Both the position numbers and the translations under genes were made by a program. Below the pieces are notes generated by a model, which had not been told where the DNA came from, made no database searches, and was given only the letters and a program-made list of their open reading frames with translations. From Chryseobacterium sp. G0162 (GTDB lineage: Bacteria; Bacteroidota; Bacteroidia; Flavobacteriales; Weeksellaceae): a DNA stretch of 64,000 bases. This document shows, piece by piece, positions 33,465-42,823 of this stretch. Location: positions 186,001 to 250,000 of the forward strand of contig NZ_CP033922.1 in NCBI RefSeq assembly GCF_003815715.1. The letters are read 5' to 3'. How positions within the stretch are numbered: position 1 is the stretch's first letter; each line of letters starts with the position of its first letter.

Positions 33465-35420
33465 ATGAAGAAAATAACAACTTTTTTAATAGGACTTACA
33501 GCTCCATTCTACTTTGCTCAACAGGCAGGAGACCTTGTAAGCGCCGAACAGAAACTGGATTTAACGCCGCAGGGAGTTATTAATTTTATTGCCAATAATC
33601 TTGGTGAACAAAATGCTCCGGACTTTGTAAATTATCTGAATGGTTTCAATGTGGGTTTAAAAGGATATAAAATAACCTATTATACCAAAAATGAAAACAA
33701 TATTCTTGTAAAAGCAACAGGTCTCCTGATGTATCCTAATGTCAATATGAAACTTTCCACCGTAGTTTCTGACCACGGAACTACTGATAGCAGGCATAAT
33801 GTTCCTTCCAATTTTAAAGGAACCCTGACAGCTGGATTTGTTGTAGAACTTTCTTATGTTCTCAACGGCTACATTTTAATGGCTCCCGATTATGTAGGAA
33901 TGGGTGACGGAGATGGTGTACATCCTTATGTAGATTATGCTACTGAAGCGGGTGCTACGATTGATTTTGTTACTGCAGCTAATAAAGCACTGACCCAATT
34001 GGGAGTAAAACGGTATGATGAATATTTCTTAGCAGGCTATTCACAAGGGGCTCATGCAGCAATGTCTACTCTAAAAAGGCTGAACGTTTCCAATCCCGGC
34101 AACCTGAAATTTAAGTATGCTTATATGGGAGACGGACCTTACGACATGTCGGAAACCACTTTAAAGAAAGGTGTTTTAGAAAAAGATATTTATCCGTTTA
34201 GTTCCTTCCTGGCCAATGTTCTTCACAGCTGTAACAATACAGGATATAAAACATATACTAATGATATTTCGGAAGTTATTTCCGCAGAATATCTTGACAA
34301 ATACAATTATCATGTTGTTCAGGACAACGGAGGTCTGCTGTGGGGACCGTTTCTATGGAGAAAAATGTTCACAACCAATTTTGTGAATGATGTGACCAAT
34401 AATCCCAATCATAAATTCAGACAATGTCTGAAACCTAAAGATGTATACGACTGGTATAATAAAACTCCTATGACGCTAGGCCATTCTACAGTAGATTTAG
34501 CCATTCCACCTGAAAATACTTCCAAAACTATTGATGTACAACGTGGTTATTATGCATGGTGGGATCTGAATAAATATAAACTGGACTCTTTCTACTGGGG
34601 ACCTATCGGGCATGTAGGAGGTACTGTTCCATTTGTTCTGGCTTCTAATGCTAAATTCAACACCTTAAGAAGCGGCGGTCTTTTTAATCAATGGGCTGTA
34701 GTGGGATCTATTTTTGGAAAACAGTCAACAGCATCTTCATCAGAAACGCCTACTCTATTTTCCTCCCAGATAAAACCTGACCTCGGAAATATGCAGTTGA
34801 TTGAAGTTACTGATTTCAATACAGAAAATGCTAGCAGCAGATCAGCAAATGATCGTAGCTTAACCACTTTAAAAGATGGTGTATATCTGTTAAAAGTATC
34901 GGAAAACCATAAGGATAAAATGCTTCCATACATCAAGAATACTCCTAAAGAAGTGGCTGAAAATGAAGTTGTACAATCGGAAAACAATTCAGTTTTAAAA
35001 TTAAAGATTGATGAGAACGAACTTTCAGCGGTTCATATTTTTGATGAAAATAAAAATCTGGTTCAAACCATTTCCAAAGATCAGTATCAGGAAAACAATG
35101 GCATTAACTTACAAGATCTGGATGCACAGAAATATACATTCGAAATAGTGACCTCCTATTATAATCTGCAGTTCAATAAAAATATTGGAAGTAACAAACT
35201 GGAAAACAGTACAGATATCTTTGCTCAGAACAAACAGATCAGAGCCAGAGCTAATAATAATATTAAAAATATCAGCATATACAGTATCTCAGGAACTTTA
35301 CTCCTTCAGCAGGATGTGAATTCGCAGCAATTCGAATCAAAAAACATGGAACAGGGAGTTTATGTAGTACAAATGACTCTTTCCAATGGAAAAACAATCA
35401 ATAAAAAAGTTAAACTATAG
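33465..35420 (+). CDS. T9SS-secreted alpha/beta hydrolase (lipase-like)
   Basis: A 651-residue secreted protein with a signal peptide (ITTFLIGLTAPFYFAQ). The hydrolase core spans about 60-420, with SDHGTTDS, LMAPDYVGMGDG and the nucleophile Ser193 in GYSQGAHAAM. It resembles secreted lipases and DAP-type esterases, with HVGGTVPFV a candidate for the catalytic His region. A beta-rich linker (about 440-580) and a C-terminal T9SS sorting domain (ISIYSISGTLLLQQ to KKVKL) follow. It is probably released at or anchored to the cell surface. The start is set by the signal peptide and the -7 box. Substrate (lipid or peptide ester) is unknown. Confidence 0.82.
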   Translation: MKKITTFLIGLTAPFYFAQQAGDLVSAEQKLDLTPQGVINFIANNLGEQNAPDFVNYLNGFNVGLKGYKITYYTKNENNILVKATGLLMYPNVNMKLSTVVSDHGTTDSRHNVPSNFKGTLTAGFVVELSYVLNGYILMAPDYVGMGDGDGVHPYVDYATEAGATIDFVTAANKALTQLGVKRYDEYFLAGYSQGAHAAMSTLKRLNVSNPGNLKFKYAYMGDGPYDMSETTLKKGVLEKDIYPFSSFLANVLHSCNNTGYKTYTNDISEVISAEYLDKYNYHVVQDNGGLLWGPFLWRKMFTTNFVNDVTNNPNHKFRQCLKPKDVYDWYNKTPMTLGHSTVDLAIPPENTSKTIDVQRGYYAWWDLNKYKLDSFYWGPIGHVGGTVPFVLASNAKFNTLRSGGLFNQWAVVGSIFGKQSTASSSETPTLFSSQIKPDLGNMQLIEVTDFNTENASSRSANDRSLTTLKDGVYLLKVSENHKDKMLPYIKNTPKEVAENEVVQSENNSVLKLKIDENELSAVHIFDENKNLVQTISKDQYQENNGINLQDLDAQKYTFEIVTSYYNLQFNKNIGSNKLENSTDIFAQNKQIRARANNNIKNISIYSISGTLLLQQDVNSQQFESKNMEQGVYVVQMTLSNGKTINKKVKL

Positions 35421-35459
35421 CATCAATCCTTTTTATATATCATTTTCAAGTTAATTTTG

Positions 35460-35485
35460 GCACTCCAGCAATGGAGTGCTTTTTT
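35460..35485 (+). terminator. Terminator of the alpha/beta hydrolase gene
   Basis: GCACTCCA (35460-35467) pairs perfectly with TGGAGTGC (35472-35479) around a GCAA loop and is followed by six T. Confidence 0.9.
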
Positions 35486-35895
35486 GATCAACCAACTATT
35501 TTATTTACAATAATTTATCTTCCACAGATTACACGAATTTCCAAGGCGTTTACGATAATTTAAGCCATTAAGCTTCTGTTTAAGGATTAAGAAAAGTGAA
35601 GATCATAGCTAAAAACTATTGGTTAAGCTACCTTCCCTGTCATCTTTGATGAAACTTAATTTTACTTAAAATCTTATTAGGTCATAATGGTTTAAATTTA
35701 TGCTATTCTTTAACAAAAACACCTCATTCTGTAAAGAATAATTCTAACAATAAAAATTAGAAATACAATTTCACAACTTTCATATGAAATAAAAATAAAA
35801 CACTATTAAACAACAACATACACCAAAACAAACCTAATTTTTAAGATCAAAAAATGATAAAATCAATAAAGCAAGTAAACTGATTTTTATCAATT

Positions 35896-35914
35896 ATTTT
35901 AAATTATTCTAAAT
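35896..35914. promoter_or_regulatory. Fur-box-like palindrome before the TonB operon
   Basis: ATTTTAAATTATTCTAAAT is an imperfect 19-bp palindrome: 7 of 9 base pairs are symmetric around 35905. It matches at 17 of 19 positions the pattern ATTTAGAATTATTCTAAAT, which I recall upstream of iron-regulated genes in flavobacteria. It covers the area just upstream of the -33 position of the operon promoter, a usual place for repression. Fur binding is inferred. Confidence 0.5.
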
Positions 35915-35942
35915 AAAATTAGTAATCTTATCTGTGGCCTCC

Positions 35943-35950
35943 TACCTTTG
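35943..35950 (+). promoter_or_regulatory. -7 box of the TonB-DUF4876 operon
   Basis: TACCTTTG matches TAnnTTTG and ends 18 bases before the ATG at 35969. The -33 position shows only a TTA (35919-35921), so the promoter may need an activator or may be weak when the nearby palindrome is occupied. Confidence 0.5.
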
Positions 35951-35968
35951 CCGGAAGAATAATGCCAG

Positions 35969-38761
35969 ATGGTACCAAACGATCCTCGATTCCCTTTTAA
36001 AACACAAATTTTCACATTTTTATTTCTCACTGCATTTTCAACAGCTCAATCGCAAGACCGGTCTGCGACTGTTTCATTTGAAATAAAAAATAATCATTCT
36101 GAACCAGCAGCCGATTCAGAAATTAAAATTCTATCCGCTAAAACTATATACTCCGCCTCTACCAACGATAAAGGTGTTGCAGTTATTTCTGTTATCCCCG
36201 GTCAGTATACTATTGAAATTCATAAAAATAATATCGTTCAATATTCTGGTAAGATTACCATCACAAAACCTGAAGTATTTACCTTTTCACTGGCAGACAA
36301 AATCAATTCTATTGAAGAAGTGATTATTACAGCCAAAGAAAGTAAGGGGCTAACTTCATCTTCTGTCATCAATCAGCGTGCTATGCAGCATTTGCAGCCT
36401 TCCAGTTTTACAGATCTTCTGGAACTTCTTCCGGGAGGACGATCCGGAGACCCAGTTCTGAATCAGGTGAATAAAATAACGCTTCGTGAAACAGGTAACC
36501 CTGGCAATGATTACAATACTTCTGCCATGGGAACTACATTTCTGGTAGATGGTGCTCCATTGAACTCCGGGGCTAACCTTCAATATACCTATGATTTTTT
36601 AGACAAGAGCAATAACGGACTGAAAAGACGGCTCAATCTAACAAGCGGTGTAGATATGCGAAGCATTTCAACAGACCAGATTGAAAAAGTGGAGATTCTG
36701 CGTGGGATTCCTTCAGTAATTTACGGAAATCTTACCTCCGGAATTGTTAAAATCACCAATAAATCAGGATATACCCCATGGAAATCCAGATTTAAAGCAG
36801 ACGGTTACAGTAAATTATTTGCTATTAGCAAGGGATTTGAAGATAAGGAGCAAAACCTAAAAATCAATGCCGGAATTGATTATCTGAATGCTAAATCTGA
36901 TCCAAGAGACCAGCTGGAAAACTATAAAAGAATTACAGCCAATTTTGCTTTAGCAAAAGAAAAACAACGCAATCATGGCATATTCAGATGGCAGACCCAT
37001 TTGAGTTATACAGGTTCACTGGATGGTTCAAAGACCGATCCGGATGTAGATCTATCTCAATTAAATTCATATGAAGTCAACAATCATCTGGTAAGCCTTT
37101 CGAATGTATTTAATTACACAAAAACAGAACCTTCTTTTTACAGATCAACAGAGATTCAGGCAACCGTCAATCAAAGATTCGACAAAATAAAACAAACCAA
37201 ATTTATCCAGTTGGAAAACGCCACTGCTTTCCCACTTTCAAGAACTGAGGGTGAATACGATGGTTATTATCCTGAAGCTCGATACATTTCAGACTATACG
37301 GTAGATGGTAAACCGCTTGATATTTTTGTGAAAATGGTTAATAATTTCCAATGGAATTTTAAAGCTATAAAAAATGAAATCAACACAGGATTCGACTGGC
37401 AATTAAGCAAAAACTGGGGTCAGGGACAATTATTTGATGTTTATAAGCCTATAGATCCTAAAGCAACCTTCAGACCACGCGCCTATCGTGATGTTCCGGC
37501 CTATTCTACTTCTGCCTTGTTTTTAGAAACGATCAGCACGGCAAATCTTGGTCAGCATCAGCTGGCATTAGCATTGGGATTAAGAGGAAACTCAATGCTG
37601 AATCTTCCTACTCAGTTTAAAATGAACGGAAAAGTATATCTGGACCCAAGAATCAACCTTCAATGGAATCTTCCGGAATTCAGCCTGATGCATAAAAAGG
37701 CTCAACTTGCATTAACATTAGGCTATGGTAAACAGAGTTTATTCCCGGACCTTAATCTGCTATACCCGGAATTGATTTATAAAGATATCCAGCAACTCAA
37801 TTATTTCCATTCTAATCAGAATTATAGAAGAGTGAACTATAAAACGATGATCTATAATCCTCAGAACCCGGAAATAGAGCCTGCTGTCAATGAAAAGTTT
37901 GAGGCAAGGATCGATTTTAGCCTTGGGCTTCATCAATTATCCGTAACTGTTTTTAAGGAAAAGATGCACAACGCATTCCGGTCTATGAATGAATATGCTG
38001 GCTATCAATATAAAAAATACGATACCTCTGCTCTTAACCACGAAACCATAACTTCTCCACCAGATGTCAACACACTTCCCTATCAGCTTATAACAGAAAA
38101 CTTCATGTATTCTGCCCAGCGAAATGGAAGTAAAATAGACAAGGAAGGGGTGGAATTTCAATATTCTTCCAACAGAATACCTGCCATTAATACAAGATTT
38201 ACATTGAGTGGTGCCTGGTTTCGTACAAAATATGGGAACAGCCTGCCAGCCTACAAAAGACCTGATCTATTGATTAACGGGAGACCTTATCCTTATCTTG
38301 GTCTTTATAATGGAATGGAGCCTAATTCTGTAAACGAAATACTGAATACAAATCTGATGATGGATACCTACATTCCAAAGTTAGATCTGATCTTCTCTAC
38401 CTCTTTCCAGTTTTCATGGTATTCGATGAGAAAACTAGATCCGATGAACGGAATTCCAAGCCATTATGTAGATCAAAACGGTAATATATTCCCATTCGAC
38501 CCTGGTACAGCCAGAGAAACCATTCTTGAAAGATTGATTATTGCTCAGAATGGGGACCGGTATAACGCTACCAGAAGACCATTGGAAGCCAATCTTAATC
38601 TTAAGGTAACCAAAAGCTTCAGAAATAAGACTGTTATCGTTTCCATGTTTGCCAACAGACTTTTCAGTTATTACGCTCCTTATAGCGTTAATGGATTTAC
38701 GATCAACAGAAAAGGGACTTATGATCCGTATTTCGGGATGGAGATCAATTTCAATTTATAA
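35969..38761 (+). CDS. TonB-dependent receptor of the DUF4876/peroxidase operon
   Basis: A 930-residue outer-membrane receptor with a signal peptide (residues 10-28, ending TAQSQ). A CarboxypepD_reg-like domain follows at about 30-110 (YSASTNDKGVAVISVIPGQYTIEI), then a TonB-box-like SIEEVIITAKES (112-123). The plug (DLLELLPGGRSGDPVLNQVNKITLRE in two parts, IEKVEILRGIPSVIYGNLTSGIVKI) leads to a barrel ending in GMEINFNL. It is not SusC-like and has no SusD partner. It is the first of four tightly spaced genes ending with a di-haem peroxidase, behind a Fur-like box, which points to an iron- or haem-related ligand. The ligand itself is unknown. Confidence 0.92.
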   Translation: MVPNDPRFPFKTQIFTFLFLTAFSTAQSQDRSATVSFEIKNNHSEPAADSEIKILSAKTIYSASTNDKGVAVISVIPGQYTIEIHKNNIVQYSGKITITKPEVFTFSLADKINSIEEVIITAKESKGLTSSSVINQRAMQHLQPSSFTDLLELLPGGRSGDPVLNQVNKITLRETGNPGNDYNTSAMGTTFLVDGAPLNSGANLQYTYDFLDKSNNGLKRRLNLTSGVDMRSISTDQIEKVEILRGIPSVIYGNLTSGIVKITNKSGYTPWKSRFKADGYSKLFAISKGFEDKEQNLKINAGIDYLNAKSDPRDQLENYKRITANFALAKEKQRNHGIFRWQTHLSYTGSLDGSKTDPDVDLSQLNSYEVNNHLVSLSNVFNYTKTEPSFYRSTEIQATVNQRFDKIKQTKFIQLENATAFPLSRTEGEYDGYYPEARYISDYTVDGKPLDIFVKMVNNFQWNFKAIKNEINTGFDWQLSKNWGQGQLFDVYKPIDPKATFRPRAYRDVPAYSTSALFLETISTANLGQHQLALALGLRGNSMLNLPTQFKMNGKVYLDPRINLQWNLPEFSLMHKKAQLALTLGYGKQSLFPDLNLLYPELIYKDIQQLNYFHSNQNYRRVNYKTMIYNPQNPEIEPAVNEKFEARIDFSLGLHQLSVTVFKEKMHNAFRSMNEYAGYQYKKYDTSALNHETITSPPDVNTLPYQLITENFMYSAQRNGSKIDKEGVEFQYSSNRIPAINTRFTLSGAWFRTKYGNSLPAYKRPDLLINGRPYPYLGLYNGMEPNSVNEILNTNLMMDTYIPKLDLIFSTSFQFSWYSMRKLDPMNGIPSHYVDQNGNIFPFDPGTARETILERLIIAQNGDRYNATRRPLEANLNLKVTKSFRNKTVIVSMFANRLFSYYAPYSVNGFTINRKGTYDPYFGMEINFNL

Positions 38762-38781
38762 CAATTTCAAACCAATAAGTT

Positions 38782-40002
38782 ATGTTAAAACAATTATTTA
38801 GAACACTATTACTATTGTGTGCTGTATTAAGTCTTGCGGCATGTTCGTCAGATTCCGATGCCCCTGAAACTCAGGCACAAACTACGTTAAACCTTCAGCT
38901 GAAAGTAGTTCCGGAAAACATTCAGGTCAAAGAATATAAAACTCTTACGATAAGCTTTAAGGAATTGAATACCGGTTTTACAGCTACTGAGGTGCTTAAA
39001 AACACCAATTCTCTGAAAAAGGTTCTTCCAACGGGAACTTATAATATTACTGTGGAAGGAAGCATTATCTATACTGATAATTCGGTGGCCATAGAAGCAA
39101 AAGTAGGTGGAGTTCAGACCAGTGTTGTCATCAATGGCACTGAACAGACCAAAATTATTGACATTTCAATGAAAGCAGGAAGCAGCGACCTTATCCTTGA
39201 AGAAGTATTCTTTACGGGAACTAAAACTCCACAAGGAGCCATGTATTTTGGTGACCAATATTTTAAAATAACCAATAATACAGACAAAACATTATATGCT
39301 GACGGGATGTTGCTGATACAATCTGCATTTATGACGAATGAAAAGCAGGATTACAGTCCTAATATTATGGGAACCACATTTTCTGCCGGAGCCATCATCA
39401 GAATTCCAGGAAATGGAACAACGTATCCGGTATTACCTGGAGCCTCTATTATCATTGCAGAAGATGCCATTAATCATAAAGAATTCAATCCGTCATCCAT
39501 CAATTTATCTCACGCTAATTTCCAGATCTTCAAGGAAGACTCTGATGATATTGATAATCCTGCAGTCCCTAAAATGGTAAATGTATTTGAAAAAATGGTG
39601 ATCCACACGCAGGGATATTATGCTTACGCTTTAGCACGTATGCCACAGGGAATGACCAATGAGTCATTAATCAGTCAGAACTCATACACTTATACTTACA
39701 ATCTTACTTTCGAAGGAGATGTTTATCCTATGGACGGAACAGCTGTTAAAATTCCGAACGAATGGATCACAGATGCAGTGAACTTAAGTGTACAGGATTC
39801 TTTCCTATGGTTGGTTACTTCTCCTTCTTTAGACATGGGATGGACCTCAGTAACATCTTTTGATGGTGATAAAAACCGTTTTGGAAAAGCAGTCCGCAGA
39901 AAAGTTATCGGAAAAAATGCAGAAGGTAAAGACATCTTAAAAGATACCAATAACTCCACCGCAGATTTTGAACATGGTGTAAAACCGTCATTATTCAACT
40001 AA
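38782..40002 (+). CDS. DUF4876 domain lipoprotein
   Basis: A 406-residue lipoprotein with lipobox LAAC (Cys about 21). The body is beta-rich: an N-terminal sandwich-like part (LNLQLKVVPENIQVKEYKTLTISFKE) and then the DUF4876 region (LILEEVFFTGTKTPQGAMYFGDQYFKI, split here for length). The latter has conserved aromatic and glycine positions and a C-terminal FGKAVRRKVIGKNAEGKDI. It has no enzyme motif and no CxxCH. It lies 20 bases after the receptor gene and one base before the next, so it is surely cotranscribed. By analogy with SusD and other receptor-partner lipoproteins it may capture the ligand at the cell surface; that role is inference. Confidence 0.8.
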   Translation: MLKQLFRTLLLLCAVLSLAACSSDSDAPETQAQTTLNLQLKVVPENIQVKEYKTLTISFKELNTGFTATEVLKNTNSLKKVLPTGTYNITVEGSIIYTDNSVAIEAKVGGVQTSVVINGTEQTKIIDISMKAGSSDLILEEVFFTGTKTPQGAMYFGDQYFKITNNTDKTLYADGMLLIQSAFMTNEKQDYSPNIMGTTFSAGAIIRIPGNGTTYPVLPGASIIIAEDAINHKEFNPSSINLSHANFQIFKEDSDDIDNPAVPKMVNVFEKMVIHTQGYYAYALARMPQGMTNESLISQNSYTYTYNLTFEGDVYPMDGTAVKIPNEWITDAVNLSVQDSFLWLVTSPSLDMGWTSVTSFDGDKNRFGKAVRRKVIGKNAEGKDILKDTNNSTADFEHGVKPSLFN

Positions 40003-40003
40003 A

Positions 40004-41518
40004 ATGAAACATTTTCAATCCATACTGATCCTGCCTGCTCTTTTTCTTGGTTCTGAAATATATGGTCAGGACAATGATACAATCATGAAGAAGATTCGTG
40101 AGGAGTATAGCTATGAAAGGCTACTCAAAAACGACATCAACACCAATCCGGCCAATAGGTTGGGCTCAAGGAAGTATCAGATTACAGTTTTTAATATATT
40201 CACCCAAAACAATGATACTCCCAATGAAATCCAGCAAAAGGGCAAAGGAAAAAATCTCTGGGGTGCAGAAGCACGTACCCACCAGATATTGGATCCGAAA
40301 ACTGTAGTTTGGGGGAATGCTTCTTATTCACAAGGAAAAAACAAGCAGGTAGTATGGAATGAAAATGCTGATTATGACATCATTTACCCTTACGTAGCAG
40401 CAGACAGTGTGGGGGGCGACATGAAGTTTGAAAATTATGCATTTTCAGGGGGATATTCTAAGAAAATCAATTCATATACCCTGGGGATTACGGGAAGTTA
40501 CAGCGCTAGTTTGAGCTATCGTGATATTGATCCGAGGCCTAAGAATACTTCTGCTACCTTTTCATTGGCTCTGGGAGTTAATAAAATGATGTTTGAAAAG
40601 TTTAAAATCGGAGCTTATGTGGAAGCTGAAAAATATACCCAAAAGCATTATCTGAGTTTTGTAAGCAATCAGGGATTTCCAATGATCTACAATATGAACG
40701 GTCTGGGAAACTATAATGAACTGCTTTCAGGAAAACTTCGTCAGGCGTATTATGAGGGTTGGACTTATGGTGGTGGTTTACAAATTTTTGAAGCAGAAAA
40801 CAGATCATGGTATCTTACTGCGGGAATCAAGAAACTGAATCTTGATAAGCTTCTGACCGAATATGCAGATCTTAATGCCTCCAAAATTGATGAACAACAA
40901 TTTAATTTTTCATTAGGAAAGTTTTTTGAAACAGACAGAATCTCCTGGGGACTTTCTGTCATCGGAAACCATACCAACAGAAAAGGAACTGAGAACTTAT
41001 TTCTTAATGACAATTCAAGGAATTATATACAAATTGGTTCTGCAGAAAAATACACCCATCAGATAACCAATCTGGTATTAAAAGGGCTCTTAACAATGGA
41101 ACATCAAGATGCAAAATCGTCCCTGATTCCTTTCTTCGGATGGATTCAGGAAAAAGAAAAGTATAACACTCCTCTTTCTATCATTGATTTAAATAAACTG
41201 GTCTACGGCGCAGATTTTCAATGGCTGAAAACATTCACAGACAAACTTGCACTTTCTATTTCTGCGGGAGTTTCTGTAACGGATGTCTATAAAAAAAATT
41301 CGGTCTTCAATATTTCCGGAAAACCTGCTATTCAGCAAATGCTACAGGAAAATTACAAATATCAGTCTTCTGACATCTGGCAGGCCAAACTTGATCTTAA
41401 TTTTCATTTCAACGCTCCGGTTATTAAGAATGCTTATGTAGGGGGTAAAATGATGTACAGTAATTTCCAAAATGGTAACAATATGCTTTTTGCAGCAACC
41501 ATAGGAGGTATTTTTTAA
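40004..41518 (+). CDS. DUF6850 family outer-membrane beta-barrel protein
   Basis: A 504-residue protein with a signal peptide (SILILPALFLGSEIYGQ). Alternating aromatic strands fill most of the chain (YSLGITGSY-like and WYLTAGIKKLNL), and it ends in a C-terminal FAATIGGIF typical of outer-membrane barrels. It has no plug and no TonB box, so it is not a second receptor. Its place directly after the DUF4876 lipoprotein (one intergenic base), and before a peroxidase (9 bases), suggests a dedicated outer-membrane component of the same system. I recall DUF4876 and DUF6850 genes occurring together in Bacteroidota; function is unknown. Confidence 0.75.
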   Translation: MKHFQSILILPALFLGSEIYGQDNDTIMKKIREEYSYERLLKNDINTNPANRLGSRKYQITVFNIFTQNNDTPNEIQQKGKGKNLWGAEARTHQILDPKTVVWGNASYSQGKNKQVVWNENADYDIIYPYVAADSVGGDMKFENYAFSGGYSKKINSYTLGITGSYSASLSYRDIDPRPKNTSATFSLALGVNKMMFEKFKIGAYVEAEKYTQKHYLSFVSNQGFPMIYNMNGLGNYNELLSGKLRQAYYEGWTYGGGLQIFEAENRSWYLTAGIKKLNLDKLLTEYADLNASKIDEQQFNFSLGKFFETDRISWGLSVIGNHTNRKGTENLFLNDNSRNYIQIGSAEKYTHQITNLVLKGLLTMEHQDAKSSLIPFFGWIQEKEKYNTPLSIIDLNKLVYGADFQWLKTFTDKLALSISAGVSVTDVYKKNSVFNISGKPAIQQMLQENYKYQSSDIWQAKLDLNFHFNAPVIKNAYVGGKMMYSNFQNGNNMLFAATIGGIF

Positions 41519-41527
41519 GTAAAAAAC

Positions 41528-42664
41528 ATGAAATTTTCAGATATTAAATTAATACTGCTGATAGGCGTAATTGCTCTATTTTGCATGCAACATACTTTAC
41601 GAACCTACACTACAGATTATGGAGAGGTGGCAGCACAATACAAAAAACCTATACAGTATTGGCCTAAACCTTCCATAGATGGAGATGTCAACTGGAAAGA
41701 ATTTGAAGCAATAGAATGGGATTCCAATTATTATGAAACTCAGGAGCTTCCTGAGGTAATGCTGGGAAAAAAACTGTTCTTTGACCCGAAATTATCCTCA
41801 TCAAGTCAGGTTTCATGCAGCAGCTGCCATAATCCTGAATTAGGCTGGAGTGACGGGCAGGAAGTGGCATTAGGAAACGACCATCTGTTGGGAAAAAGAA
41901 ATACACAGTCCCTTTATAATATTGCAGACAGAGCTTCTTATTTCTGGGATGGAAGAGCTAAAACGCTGGAAGAACAACTTGTTGGTCCCATCTCTGCTCA
42001 CAACGAAATGAATATGAAACCGGAAAAACTGGCCGGGAAACTTTCAAAATATAAGGAATACAAACAACTTTTCAAGGATGTTTATCATACAGATAAGATT
42101 ACGTTTAACCAAATTGCCAGTGCCCTGGCTACTTTCCAGCGTACTCTCAGAAGCCAGCCGAGTAAACTGGATAAATTCATTAAAGGAGATCACAAAGCCA
42201 TGAGTGATAAGGAAATCTATGGGATGCACCTGTTTCGTACTAAGGCAAGATGTATGAATTGTCATTACGGTAAATATCTGACTGATGAATCATTTCACAA
42301 CATAGGACTCACTTATTACCAACGTGAATATGAAGACCTTGGGCTTTATCATATTACCAACAATCCCAATGATGTAGGCAAGTTTAAAACTCCTTCTTTA
42401 AGAGATCTGAATTACACCGCTCCTTGGATGCACAACGGATTAATGGATGATCTGCATGGAGTTGTTAATTTATACAATAGCGGAATGCAAATGATTAACC
42501 CCAGTCCTGAAGAAAAGAAGGCTGATCCTAAATTTCCGGTCACCGATCAAAGGATGAAGGCATTACAGCTCAATAATGAGGAGATAGATGCCATTGTGGC
42601 TTTTCTGAAAAGCATGTCAGGAAGTTATTATAAAATGCCGAGACCTGAAATTCCAAGACAATAA
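41528..42664 (+). CDS. Di-haem cytochrome c peroxidase of the TonB-DUF4876 operon
   Basis: A 378-residue exported or membrane-anchored protein (hydrophobic residues 7-20). Two haem attachment sites are CSSCH (97-101) and CMNCH (242-246), with the family segments LGKKLFFDPKLS, RNTQSLYNIA, YFWDGRAKTLEEQ and FKTPSLRDLNYTAPWMHNG. It has the usual CcpA/MauG length and lacks the large N-terminal domain of the other peroxidase at 11650-13479. It would reduce H2O2 or oxidise a bound substrate in the periplasm. As the last gene of an iron-box-controlled receptor operon it could process a haem- or iron-bound ligand or guard against peroxide during import. Confidence 0.92.
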   Translation: MKFSDIKLILLIGVIALFCMQHTLRTYTTDYGEVAAQYKKPIQYWPKPSIDGDVNWKEFEAIEWDSNYYETQELPEVMLGKKLFFDPKLSSSSQVSCSSCHNPELGWSDGQEVALGNDHLLGKRNTQSLYNIADRASYFWDGRAKTLEEQLVGPISAHNEMNMKPEKLAGKLSKYKEYKQLFKDVYHTDKITFNQIASALATFQRTLRSQPSKLDKFIKGDHKAMSDKEIYGMHLFRTKARCMNCHYGKYLTDESFHNIGLTYYQREYEDLGLYHITNNPNDVGKFKTPSLRDLNYTAPWMHNGLMDDLHGVVNLYNSGMQMINPSPEEKKADPKFPVTDQRMKALQLNNEEIDAIVAFLKSMSGSYYKMPRPEIPRQ

Positions 42665-42687
42665 ATTGGGCTAAAAGCTGGAAGAAG

Positions 42688-42733
42688 GAGGCTGGAAGTT
42701 ACGATGAACAAATGACTTCCGGCAGCCTTTTTT
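42688..42733 (+). terminator. Terminator of the TonB-DUF4876-peroxidase operon
   Basis: AGGCTG with AAGT on one arm and ACTT with CAGCCT on the other form a two-part stem around a loop of about 15 bases, followed by TTTTTT. It lies 23 bases after the peroxidase stop. Confidence 0.6.
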
Positions 42734-42823
42734 CATTAATTTAAAGGGGGTAAGCAGCATCTTCCCTAATCTTTTGGCTTCCTTACCTTAAAACAATCTC
42801 CAGCTTCTGGGTTCCTTACTCTC

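Larger units (their letters stand above)
35421..35968. other. 548-base intergenic region before the TonB-DUF4876 operon
   Basis: No gene is supported. The region holds the terminator of the hydrolase (35460-35485), a word CACAGATTACACGAATT (35524-35540) like elements I remember as dispersed in flavobacteria, a long very AT-rich tract, and the control region of the TonB operon, with a Fur-box-like palindrome at 35896-35914 and a -7 box at 35943-35950. Confidence 0.55.

Noticed and set aside
35962..35999. Short upstream frame (ATG at 35962) before the TonB receptor
   Set aside because: It spans only 12 codons, is out of frame and overlaps the receptor start. It could be a leader peptide, but there is no supporting feature.
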